A stretch of DNA of 43,791 nucleotides from Flavobacteriales bacterium (GTDB lineage: Bacteria > Bacteroidota > Bacteroidia > Flavobacteriales_D > Sanyastnellaceae). The notes below the pieces were generated by a model, which was not told the DNA's origin, searched no databases, and saw only the letters and a list, made by a program, of their open reading frames with translations. The position numbers and the translations under genes were made by a program. Positions 35,817-43,791 of the stretch are shown one piece after another. Each line of letters starts with the position of its first letter. Position 1 is the first letter of the stretch. The stretch covers positions 1 to 43,791 of the forward strand of contig CANGEF010000004.1 in the NCBI GenBank assembly GCA_947452685.1, given 5' to 3'.

Positions 35817-37219
35817 GCCTTCGGCTTATGGCCGCTTTTTAAGAGGTCGTTTACTGTTTTCACAGGATGAAAAACGCGAGAAGGAATTTCAACAAATACG
35901 GTATTCCAACCCCACATACTTCCGTTCCAAAGCCCTGGAAGTTCAATCACATTGGTGCGGTTACCAAGCATAAGTTTTTCGCTAATTAACGCTGCTGTAG
36001 GATTTCGGTATTCCTCTAAATTGTATTTGTTTCCGTTGTGGTCTAGGAAATGACAAACCAAATCAACGGGATTGAAGTGTGTAGATTTTTCAAATATTGC
36101 CAATTGCTCGAAATCTTCCTTGTTGATTTGTGCTTTTTCTATGATTTGTTTCGATTCGAAACCAGCGTCGTCTTTCACCCAAAACGGTCCACCACCAGGC
36201 TCTCCCGTGTTTTCCACCATTCCGCAAACGCGCATGGGTTTATTCAATTGTTCAAAAACCGAAGAGCTATTCTCGGTTGATTTAAACCATTTTTCAAGGA
36301 ATGAAATTGCATGTATTTCGGCGTCTTCAATCTTGTTTGAAAGATCACGAAGCAAGTTGTTTCTTTCTTCAACAAGATTTAACAGAACACCGCCCATTAA
36401 TTTTCTATATGCTGCAACATCTGCATGGTGCGAGGCCTCGGTTATGTTATCAATGTTTTGAATGAAGACACATTCACCTTTCAGTAGCTGTAAGTTTTTG
36501 AGCAAGGCGCCATGTCCCGCTGGCCTTAAAAACACCTCTCCATTTTCATTGCGCGCAGGCATTTTATTTTTGTCGAGAACAGGGATGTGCGTTTCGGGGT
36601 CTTGTGAACTAAAAGAAATATTTTGAATTGCGTTTGGTTGTTTTTTAAAAAATGCTTGAAACAGATTTTCAACGCTAGTCTTATGTTCTTCCGGTATGGT
36701 GAAATGAATTTCATGTTTACCGTTTGGACTCATGTAGTGAGTACTTTCAATGCAATGTTCAGCGAATGCTGTGCGTTCTTCTTCCTGATAAGCGTGAAAC
36801 GGCACAGCGCCTTTCGGAAGTGTTGCGTATCCGTTGTTGAATAAGAAATCCATTACACGAGTATACCTTTCAACACCAGAGCTATCGTTGTAATTCAATC
36901 CGTTTTTTTCGAAGGTTGAAAGAACGGAGTGGAAGAAAGGAAAGTCGCGTAAGTGAAGGAAAAAGAATTCAGCCTCGTCGTTCGGATTCAATAAATCTAC
37001 TCCGCTTAGTGGTGCGAACATTCGAGTGGCTGCCCCAGAGGCTGGAACGAATTTCTCTATAGCTAAATCTTCGTAATTCGATTCGAACTTTTGTATGGCT
37101 TCTAGAAAAAGAGCTCCGTCTAATTGAACAATACCATCGCTAATGCCGCAATGACGAATAAGCTGTGCGGGCTTGTTCGACGCAAGTAGATGGAGAGCTT
37201 GTTCAATTTTATTTTTCAT
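35813..37219 (-). CDS. DUF4301 family protein
   Basis: IEKFVPASGAATRMF, LRPAGHGALLKNLQ, VCGMVENTGEPGGGPFWV; family recalled from pattern. Confidence 0.85.
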   Translation of the reverse strand: MKNKIEQALHLLASNKPAQLIRHCGISDGIVQLDGALFLEAIQKFESNYEDLAIEKFVPASGAATRMFAPLSGVDLLNPNDEAEFFFLHLRDFPFFHSVLSTFEKNGLNYNDSSGVERYTRVMDFLFNNGYATLPKGAVPFHAYQEEERTAFAEHCIESTHYMSPNGKHEIHFTIPEEHKTSVENLFQAFFKKQPNAIQNISFSSQDPETHIPVLDKNKMPARNENGEVFLRPAGHGALLKNLQLLKGECVFIQNIDNITEASHHADVAAYRKLMGGVLLNLVEERNNLLRDLSNKIEDAEIHAISFLEKWFKSTENSSSVFEQLNKPMRVCGMVENTGEPGGGPFWVKDDAGFESKQIIEKAQINKEDFEQLAIFEKSTHFNPVDLVCHFLDHNGNKYNLEEYRNPTAALISEKLMLGNRTNVIELPGLWNGSMWGWNTVFVEIPSRVFHPVKTVNDLLKSGHKPKA

Positions 37220-37279
37220 AATGAAAAGTAAGACGCAACAAACTTAAATAAAAAGGAGCGACGATATGTGAAGTGAGCG

Positions 37280-37633
37280 TTATACGACCTCTGAAATGAG
37301 GTTTATTTTCTCTAGACTTTCTTGGATAGCGGAATCAAAAAGATGTTTCACTGCCGACATTTCCCCCTTTCTAGCCGAAGCTTCAATGGCTTCGAAAGTA
37401 CGGGCCAATTCAACTTCACCAAGCATAGAAAATGCGCTTTTAACGCGAGAAGCGAATGTGATAACGCCAAGGTAATTGTTGACTGCAATACAACTGTTAA
37501 TTTCTGAAAGGCTATTCGGAATGTTCTGATATATTTCAATCAACACAGCTTCCACCATTTTCTTATTTCCGTTGAGTAATCGGAACAAATAGTTTTTGTC
37601 TATAGATTTTGAAGGGAGAGTTGACGCGTTCAT
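37280..37633 (-). CDS. Hpt-domain-like protein with degenerate phosphorylation motif
   Basis: Helical bundle; FASRVKSAFSMLGEVELARTFEAIEASARKGEM aligns to the Hpt motif AHxLKGxxxxLG with Ser at the His position. Confidence 0.7.
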   Translation of the reverse strand: MNASTLPSKSIDKNYLFRLLNGNKKMVEAVLIEIYQNIPNSLSEINSCIAVNNYLGVITFASRVKSAFSMLGEVELARTFEAIEASARKGEMSAVKHLFDSAIQESLEKINLISEVV

Positions 37634-37700
37634 TTTCTAATTTCATTCTGATACGTGGGAACAAAATCAAAGGTTTCGAATAGCCCAGATTTTATCTTTC

Positions 37701-37708
37701 TATCTTTG
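37701..37708 (+). promoter_or_regulatory. -7 box TATCTTTG of galE
   Basis: TAnnTTTG match 8 nt before the ATG at 37717; no clear -33 TTG. Confidence 0.4.
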
Positions 37709-37716
37709 TTCGAGAT

Positions 37717-38724
37717 ATGGAAAATAAAACGGTATTGGTGACAGGTGGATTGGGTTACATTGGCTCTCACACTGTAGTAGAATTGATTTCAGCAGGATAT
37801 TTCCCTGTTATTGTAGACAATTTAGCGAATTCGACCATAGGAAGATTGAGTAGTTTAGAAGATTTAACGGGAGTGAAGATTGCTTTCGAGGAAGTAGACT
37901 GCACGAACGAATCTGAAATGCGCCGTGTTTTTTCAAGCTATAAAATTAATTCTGTCATTCATTTTGCTGCATTCAAGTCGGTTGAAGAATCGCAGAAAAT
38001 GCCAGAAGCTTATATTCGCAATAACGTGGGTTCAACGAAGGTTTTGTTGCAATTGATGGAGGAGTTTTCGGTAGAACGCTTTGTATTCTCTAGCTCTTGC
38101 ACGGTATACGGCACGCCGGAAATAAATCCGGTTAGCGAAAGCACTCCCCGATTACCGGCGGCTTCCGTTTACGGCCAAACAAAACAGGATTGTGAAGATT
38201 TAATTTTTGAAGCTTCGAAGAGTGCTCCTTTTCAATCGGTCGTTTTGCGCTATTTCAATCCGGTTGGCGCGCACCCGTCCGCGAAAATTGGCGAGTCAAC
38301 GAACGACGCTCCAACCAATTTAATTCCTTTGGTTTGTGAAGTAGCAACCGGAAAACGCGCGAAACTATTTGTTTTTGGTGAAGATTATGACACGCCCGAT
38401 GGCTCGTGCATTCGTGATTACATTCACGTAGTAGATCTTGCGAAGGCACATGTTTTGGCTCTTAATCTTTCAAAAGAGTCGAACTTGGAAATTTTCAATT
38501 TGGGTGTTGGAAAAGGATACAGCGTGAAGGAAGTTGTGGATCGTTTTCAAGAGATAAATGGTGTTTCTATAACTGTAGAAATTACAGGAAGAAGGTCGGG
38601 CGATGTTCCTGCTATTTGGGCTATTCCCGATTATGCGGAAAAGAAAATGGGTTGGAAGTGCCAATTGACAATAGACGACGCGTTAGCTCATGCCTGGAAT
38701 TGGACGAAAACGCAGATTAGATAA
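37717..38724 (+). CDS. galE: UDP-glucose 4-epimerase
   Basis: VTGGLGYIGSHTVVELI, SSSCTVYG, YGQTKQDCED, LRYFNPVGAHPS. Confidence 0.96.
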   Translation: MENKTVLVTGGLGYIGSHTVVELISAGYFPVIVDNLANSTIGRLSSLEDLTGVKIAFEEVDCTNESEMRRVFSSYKINSVIHFAAFKSVEESQKMPEAYIRNNVGSTKVLLQLMEEFSVERFVFSSSCTVYGTPEINPVSESTPRLPAASVYGQTKQDCEDLIFEASKSAPFQSVVLRYFNPVGAHPSAKIGESTNDAPTNLIPLVCEVATGKRAKLFVFGEDYDTPDGSCIRDYIHVVDLAKAHVLALNLSKESNLEIFNLGVGKGYSVKEVVDRFQEINGVSITVEITGRRSGDVPAIWAIPDYAEKKMGWKCQLTIDDALAHAWNWTKTQIR

Positions 38725-39346
38725 ACCATTCTCCGCAGAGAATTACAAGGTTGCAAACTACGCCCAATAAGAATCCAGCGTATACCTGTTGATGGGTGTG
38801 AGCATTTAAACGAAGTCTTGAAAACCCCGTTAAAGCAGACATTAATAGACATCCGATAATTATTACGGAAACGTCTGCTCTGTGCAAAATACTCAGACTA
38901 ATTAACGATCCAAATACGCCGCCTTGTCCGAGCATGTGAACGCTAATTTTCCAAAAGAAATTTATTCCTAATGAAAGCAGAAGCGAAACAATTACGGAAA
39001 GTATAAATGAGAATACTTCTGTTGGAAGGGTTGGACCGAGGTATCTGAGAAGGCCGTACGATAGAATGTAGTAGAAGATAACTAATAAATAGGGCGCCCA
39101 TCGTTCTTTTCGATCATGTAAATCAATGGAGGAAACCATTTTGAATTTTATCATAATCAGGATGCTTGCTGCGGGCGCAACAATGTTAATTCCAAGCAAA
39201 AGAAATACGAAGTAATCTGCTTCAGCAGGAGCTATATAATACGGATCAATCCAACGTACCAGAAGGTATATGACCATTGGCATTCCTAGCGGATGGAAAA
39301 TCAAAGAAAGGAATTTCGAAAACTGAATAATAAACTTTTCTCTCAT
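38717..39346 (-). CDS. PAP2-like multi-pass membrane protein
   Basis: Multiple TM segments; GFSRLRLNAHTHQQVYAGFLLG resembles the PAP2 C-terminal motif. Confidence 0.7.
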   Translation of the reverse strand: MREKFIIQFSKFLSLIFHPLGMPMVIYLLVRWIDPYYIAPAEADYFVFLLLGINIVAPAASILIMIKFKMVSSIDLHDRKERWAPYLLVIFYYILSYGLLRYLGPTLPTEVFSFILSVIVSLLLSLGINFFWKISVHMLGQGGVFGSLISLSILHRADVSVIIIGCLLMSALTGFSRLRLNAHTHQQVYAGFLLGVVCNLVILCGEWFI

Positions 39347-40794
39347 TACATTTCCTTTCTTAGTCTTGCTACAGGAATTCCAAGTTGCTCGCGGTATTTT
39401 GCTACTGTACGTCGGGCAATATTGTATCCTTTAGCGTTGAGCAATTTACCTAATTTTTCATCGGTAAGAGGTTTCTTTTTTTCTTCTGCGCCAATGGCGT
39501 CTCTCAAAATTTGTTTCACTTCACGTGAGCTTACCTCTTCGCCTTCGTCAGTAGAAAGGCTTTCGGCAAAGAAGTATTTCAATAAATAAGTTCCATAAGG
39601 TGTTTGAATGTACTTGCTGTTCGCCATGCGGCTAATGGTTGAAATATCCATGTTCACGCGATCCGCAATGTCTTTCAAGATCATGGGTTTCAATTTGGTT
39701 TCATCGCCGGAAAGAAAGAACTCACGTTGCATGGTAAGAATGGCTTCCATGCATATCATGAGTGTTTGATTTCTTTGTTGAATGGCATCTATGAACCACT
39801 TCGCACTTTCTATTTTTTGTTTTACAAACTGAAGAGCCTCTTTGGCCTTTTGATCTTTTGTTTTGAGTTTGGCGTAATGATCAAGCATTCCTTTATACTC
39901 GCGACTAATTTTCAATTCAGGCGCATTTCGAGAATTCAGTTGAAGGCGAAGTTCATCGTTTTCTACGACCAACATAAAGTCGGGAGTAACATGTTGAACG
40001 GTTCTATTCGACTCTTGCATACTGTTTCCTGGCTTGGGATTCAGATGTAAGATGAGTTCAATAGATGGTTTTAATTCGTCGTCGGTGATACCTAATTTTT
40101 TCGCTATTTTTTCGTAGTGTTTTTTTGTGAACTCATCGAAATATTTTTGAATGACAATCTTAGCAAGTTCTACAGTCGGGGTGTTTTTTTCTTGACGTTT
40201 TAACTGAATGAACAGACATTCACGAAGGTCTCTTGCTCCAACACCGGCAGGATCGAGTTCTTGAATTTCTTTCAGAATTTCTTCCAACTCCGGAACAGAT
40301 GTCATGATGTTCATTGAAAACGAAAGGTCATTTGCCACGGCTTGAAGCTCTCGACGTAAATAGCCGTTGTCATCAAGGTTTCCAATAATGTATTCCGCGA
40401 GTTGCAGTTGTTCTTCGTCTAAGTCTCGAAGTCCAATTTGTGCATAGAGTAAATCGTGAAAAGTTTTTCCCGCACCAATTGGAATGTCGCGATCTTCTTG
40501 GTCCGCTGAATTGTTGTTTACACTTAATTTATAATCGGGTATGTCATCGTCTGAAAGAAATTCAGAAAAATCGAAATCAACTTCTTGGTTGTCGTTTTCT
40601 TCTTCGTTGCTGTCTTCGTCGCGCTCACTTTCTTCCTTTTCTTCCTCACCCTCTTCTAGTGCAGGGTTACTTTCCATTTCCTCTTTAATTCGTTGTTCCA
40701 ATTCCATAGTTGGAATCTGCAACATTTTCATCAACTGAATTTGTTGAGGAGAAAGTCGTTGTTGTAATTTAAGTTGAAGACCTTGTTTTAGCAT
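39346..40794 (-). CDS. rpoN: RNA polymerase sigma-54 factor
   Basis: N-terminal LKQGLQLKLQQRLSPQQIQLMKMLQIP, acidic region, C-terminal RpoN box ARRTVAKYREQLGIP. Confidence 0.96.
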   Translation of the reverse strand: MLKQGLQLKLQQRLSPQQIQLMKMLQIPTMELEQRIKEEMESNPALEEGEEEKEESERDEDSNEEENDNQEVDFDFSEFLSDDDIPDYKLSVNNNSADQEDRDIPIGAGKTFHDLLYAQIGLRDLDEEQLQLAEYIIGNLDDNGYLRRELQAVANDLSFSMNIMTSVPELEEILKEIQELDPAGVGARDLRECLFIQLKRQEKNTPTVELAKIVIQKYFDEFTKKHYEKIAKKLGITDDELKPSIELILHLNPKPGNSMQESNRTVQHVTPDFMLVVENDELRLQLNSRNAPELKISREYKGMLDHYAKLKTKDQKAKEALQFVKQKIESAKWFIDAIQQRNQTLMICMEAILTMQREFFLSGDETKLKPMILKDIADRVNMDISTISRMANSKYIQTPYGTYLLKYFFAESLSTDEGEEVSSREVKQILRDAIGAEEKKKPLTDEKLGKLLNAKGYNIARRTVAKYREQLGIPVARLRKEM

Positions 40795-40853
40795 TGCAGT
40801 CCAAAATTAGTGGGAATGATGCTTAGATTTGAAAAAAACGAGAGTAGAAATAC

Positions 40854-41807
40854 ATGAGCAATATTTTTTTAGCCTTCAGTATAGTTCTTTTTTTTTGCGT
40901 TTCGCTAATCAGTTGCAGAGAGAATGGCCCCGAGTGTATGGTGGCTCCAGAGTGCAGAGGAGATTCTGCTTTGCGCTTTGCAGTGATTGGTGATTGGGGC
41001 TGGTGGGGGCAGGCAGATCAAATGAAAGTGGCAGTGGCATTGGAAAAGGTAGCCGCAGACTGTCCGTATGATTTTATTGTTAGTACAGGAGATAATTTTT
41101 ATGATTCAGGTGTAGATTCTGTGGGAGATGTGTTGTGGAACATGTCATACGAATTTGTTTATACCGGAGCACATTTGCAATGTCCCTGGTACGTTGTTTT
41201 GGGGAATCACGATTACAGAGGAGCTCCTTCAGCAGAGATTCAATATTCTCAAATGAGCAACCGGTGGATACTTCCTTCAAAATATTACAGGGAACAATTT
41301 GTTTTTGGAAGTAACGAGACCATTGATCTGTTTTTTATGGACTCTAATCCATATCAAAAGGATTTATTATCTGCAGCAAACTCTTACCCCGAGTTGAATG
41401 CTCAAGATACAATCATTCAGGATGGCTGGATAGCGAGTGGACTTCGCAACTCTTCATCTTCTTGGAAATTGGTTTTTGGCCACCATCCCATTTACACTTG
41501 TGGAATGAGAAAAAATCAAATTCAGTTTATGCGGAAGTTTGAAGGGTTGTTCAATGAAACTCACGTAGATGCTTATTTCTGTGGACACGAACACGATCTT
41601 CAAGTGCACAAGCCTTCGGGCACAGTAACGTATTTTGTTTCTGGCGGCGGCGGAAACAAGCGGGCCATTCAAACCCCCTTTGATTTTACACATTTTGCGC
41701 AATCTTCCTTGGGCTTTATGGTGGTGGAAATCTTAAACGGTAAAATGACGGTCACGACTTACAATGAAAACGGTCAAGTTTTGTATGTAGAAACAATTGT
41801 TCATTGA
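40854..41807 (+). CDS. metallophosphoesterase lipoprotein (purple acid phosphatase-like)
   Basis: SLISC lipobox, VIGDWGWWG, STGDNFYDSGV, VLGNHDYRG, VFGHHPIY, FCGHEHDLQ. Confidence 0.93.
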   Translation: MSNIFLAFSIVLFFCVSLISCRENGPECMVAPECRGDSALRFAVIGDWGWWGQADQMKVAVALEKVAADCPYDFIVSTGDNFYDSGVDSVGDVLWNMSYEFVYTGAHLQCPWYVVLGNHDYRGAPSAEIQYSQMSNRWILPSKYYREQFVFGSNETIDLFFMDSNPYQKDLLSAANSYPELNAQDTIIQDGWIASGLRNSSSSWKLVFGHHPIYTCGMRKNQIQFMRKFEGLFNETHVDAYFCGHEHDLQVHKPSGTVTYFVSGGGGNKRAIQTPFDFTHFAQSSLGFMVVEILNGKMTVTTYNENGQVLYVETIVH

Positions 41808-41827
41808 GCCTTATAATTTATATTTGC
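41798..41827 (+). promoter_or_regulatory. promoter of the PKD-like adhesin: TTG-N19-TATATTTG
   Basis: TTG at 41798-41800, TATATTTG at 41820-41827. Confidence 0.65.
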
Positions 41828-41905
41828 TTTGAAGTGAAAGGCGAGGAGCAACCTGTGTGGCTTTTTTCCTGTCTTGAGCTTACACCTTAATAAAAACCGA
41901 TTGTT

Positions 41906-43791
41906 TTGAAAAAGTATATTTTCTTTTTAATAGTAATATTTTCTGTTTTTGTTAATATCCAATCATTTGGTCAGGGTCCGAATTGTTTGGGAGCAACTCC
42001 GCTCTGCTCGAGCGTTACAACGACGTTTCCAACTATTATTGGTGGAACGCCCGTTCCAGCAGGGAACAATTATGGTTGTTTGGGCAGCCAACCCAATCCA
42101 ACCTGGTTTACGTTAACCGTTGGTTCTTCTGGCGCACTGTCTATCGCGCAGACTGGGCCTTGTGATCAGGACGTTGCGGTTTGGGGTCCTTTCAATACCT
42201 TGTCAGCAGCCTGCGCAGGATTAACCGCTGCCCCTGTATTTTGCGACTATTCAACATCTTCAAACAATACGATTTCCATTACAGGAGGCACGGTAGGTCA
42301 AATTTATATCATGCTTTTAACAAATTTCGGAGGCTGTTCGGGAAGCGTAAGCGTTTCTGAAGCTGCTGGCGGAGGAAGTCTTTCTTGCGTTCCGGTATGT
42401 GGAGTTACAGCTTCCAATTTGGGTCCGTATTGTTCAGGAACAACGATTACATTGAATGCTACCGCGGCGAATGGTGCTACTGCCTATACTTGGACTGGCC
42501 CGAACGGATTTACAGCAACGGGCCAAAACGTTACAATTCCGAACTGCAATGCAACAATGGCTGGTGTCTATACGGTAACGGCTACAGGAGCGGCAACGTG
42601 CACAGGTTCAACCACTGTGGTTGTTAACCCAACTCCAACAATGAACCCCACCACAAATAGTCCTGTTTGTGTAGGTAGTCCATTAACGCTATGCTCTGGA
42701 GCACCGGTAGGGGCTTTGGTAGCGTGGACAGGTCCTGGATATGCTGCATTGAGCGCCTGTCCAACGATCCCCAGTGCTACGGCGGCAATGAGCGGAAACT
42801 TTACGGTTACAGTTCTTCAAAATGGTTGTCAATCGCAACAAATAATTCCAGTTGTTGTGAGTCCGGCGCCTACTTTAACGGCTGTTACACCGCTTTCGCT
42901 TTGTTCTGGCGGAACGGTTCCTGCACAAACATTTACCGGAACACCGGCAGCAGCTACATTTACTTGGACAAACAATCAAACTAGCATAGGATTGGCTGCA
43001 TCAGGAAGTGGTGGTCTTCCATCTTTTACAGCTACGAATAATTCAGCAAACCCTGTTGTTGCAACCGTTTCTGTGGTACCACATCTTGGAACCTGCAACG
43101 GAACTGCAAGTAATTTTACAATTACCATAAATCCCGCGCCAACCATTACAGTACCTGCATCAAATGTTTATTGCGAGGGTGCTACTGTCCCTGCAATTGC
43201 CTGGACAACGAGCAGCGCAACTGCAACTGTTGCCTGGACGAACAACAATACCGGAACGGGAATGGGTGCTTCTGGTACGGGAACGATTCCTTCGTTTACC
43301 GCTAGTCCTGTCACGAGTCAGGTTATTTCAACGATTACCGCTACACCTTCTCAAGGCGCATGTGTAGGAACTCCGGTTACTTTTACTGTTGCTGTAAGCA
43401 ATGCTCCTATTGCAACGATTACCGATATTGGTCCACTGTGTTCGAATGTCGGCTTTCAAACACTTGTTGCTGCAACACCTGGAGGAACTTGGTCTGGTCC
43501 GGGAATTATCAATACTTCAAGTGGTTTGTTCAATCCGTTAATTGCTGGAGCAGGTCCACACACCATTACTTACACCCTTAATTTGCCAAATCAATGTCCT
43601 TCATCTGACGTAACGCAAATTCAAATTATCAATGTGCCATATGCAAACGCTGGAGTAAACCAAAGTGTTTGTCAGGGGCAGACAGTAAATCTGAGCGGGT
43701 CATTTACAAACTCAAGCACGGGCACCGAAACCTTCTCTTGGTCACCAACAACCAACCTTACGGGAACAACAACCCTAACACCAACCTATAC
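41906..43791 (+). CDS. large secreted PKD/Ig-like repeat protein, likely surface adhesin, 3'-incomplete; absent from supplied ORF track
   Basis: Frame from TTG 41906 to window end read without a stop: (M)KKYIFFLIVIFSVFVNIQSFGQGPNCLGATPLCSS... signal peptide then repeats such as FTWTNNQTSIGLAASGSGGLPSFTATN and VAWTNNNTGTGMGASGTGTIPSFTA. Confidence 0.88.
   Translation, partial: MKKYIFFLIVIFSVFVNIQSFGQGPNCLGATPLCSSVTTTFPTIIGGTPVPAGNNYGCLGSQPNPTWFTLTVGSSGALSIAQTGPCDQDVAVWGPFNTLSAACAGLTAAPVFCDYSTSSNNTISITGGTVGQIYIMLLTNFGGCSGSVSVSEAAGGGSLSCVPVCGVTASNLGPYCSGTTITLNATAANGATAYTWTGPNGFTATGQNVTIPNCNATMAGVYTVTATGAATCTGSTTVVVNPTPTMNPTTNSPVCVGSPLTLCSGAPVGALVAWTGPGYAALSACPTIPSATAAMSGNFTVTVLQNGCQSQQIIPVVVSPAPTLTAVTPLSLCSGGTVPAQTFTGTPAAATFTWTNNQTSIGLAASGSGGLPSFTATNNSANPVVATVSVVPHLGTCNGTASNFTITINPAPTITVPASNVYCEGATVPAIAWTTSSATATVAWTNNNTGTGMGASGTGTIPSFTASPVTSQVISTITATPSQGACVGTPVTFTVAVSNAPIATITDIGPLCSNVGFQTLVAATPGGTWSGPGIINTSSGLFNPLIAGAGPHTITYTLNLPNQCPSSDVTQIQIINVPYANAGVNQSVCQGQTVNLSGSFTNSSTGTETFSWSPTTNLTGTTTLTPTY

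Noticed and set aside
41983-43581. Six short Cys/Trp-rich + strand ORFs
   Set aside because: They are in other frames of the single long PKD-like adhesin frame starting at 41906.
1-43791. CRISPR arrays, transposases, integrases, phage genes, restriction or toxin-antitoxin modules
   Set aside because: None seen in the supplied ORFs or by eye; the window is dominated by housekeeping and envelope genes.

Overview
The window reads as a compact core-genome segment from a Bacteroidetes/Flavobacteriia-like bacterium. The lineage call rests on TAnnTTTG promoter boxes, an LpxC-FabZ fusion, DUF4270, DUF4301 and PKD-like secreted proteins. I support about 40 genes: the frr 3' end, dusB, trhO, dCMP deaminase, an S41-rnpA-S41 cluster, an O-antigen ligase-like protein, an M28 peptidase, rpiB, a MORN/YwqK-type protein, mnmG, ybeY, OmpA and OMP proteins, the glgA-like/DUF4270/glmS cluster, panC, a dicarboxylate symporter, a purF-like gene, tRNA-Cys, holB, recO, yqeY, a TetR regulator, lpxC-fabZ, lpxA, an ABC ATPase, DUF4301, an Hpt-like protein, galE, a PAP2-like protein, rpoN, a metallophosphoesterase, and a large PKD-like adhesin that runs off the window and is missing from the ORF track. 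I saw no CRISPR array, transposon, prophage or obvious defence system. The most interesting signals are: (i) a near-perfect parS site just upstream of mnmG, a degenerate second one at the mnmG 3' end, and a 530-bp AT-rich intergenic region nearby, together suggesting proximity to a replication origin; (ii) a terminator-like hairpin 8 nt before the start codon of an outer-membrane protein; (iii) an Hpt-like protein whose phospho-acceptor His is Ser; (iv) a truncated GT5-like protein without the KxGGL motif; (v) palindromes on the lpxC and tetR promoters; and (vi) several unexplained structured intergenic regions. No wholly new multi-gene system is convincingly visible.
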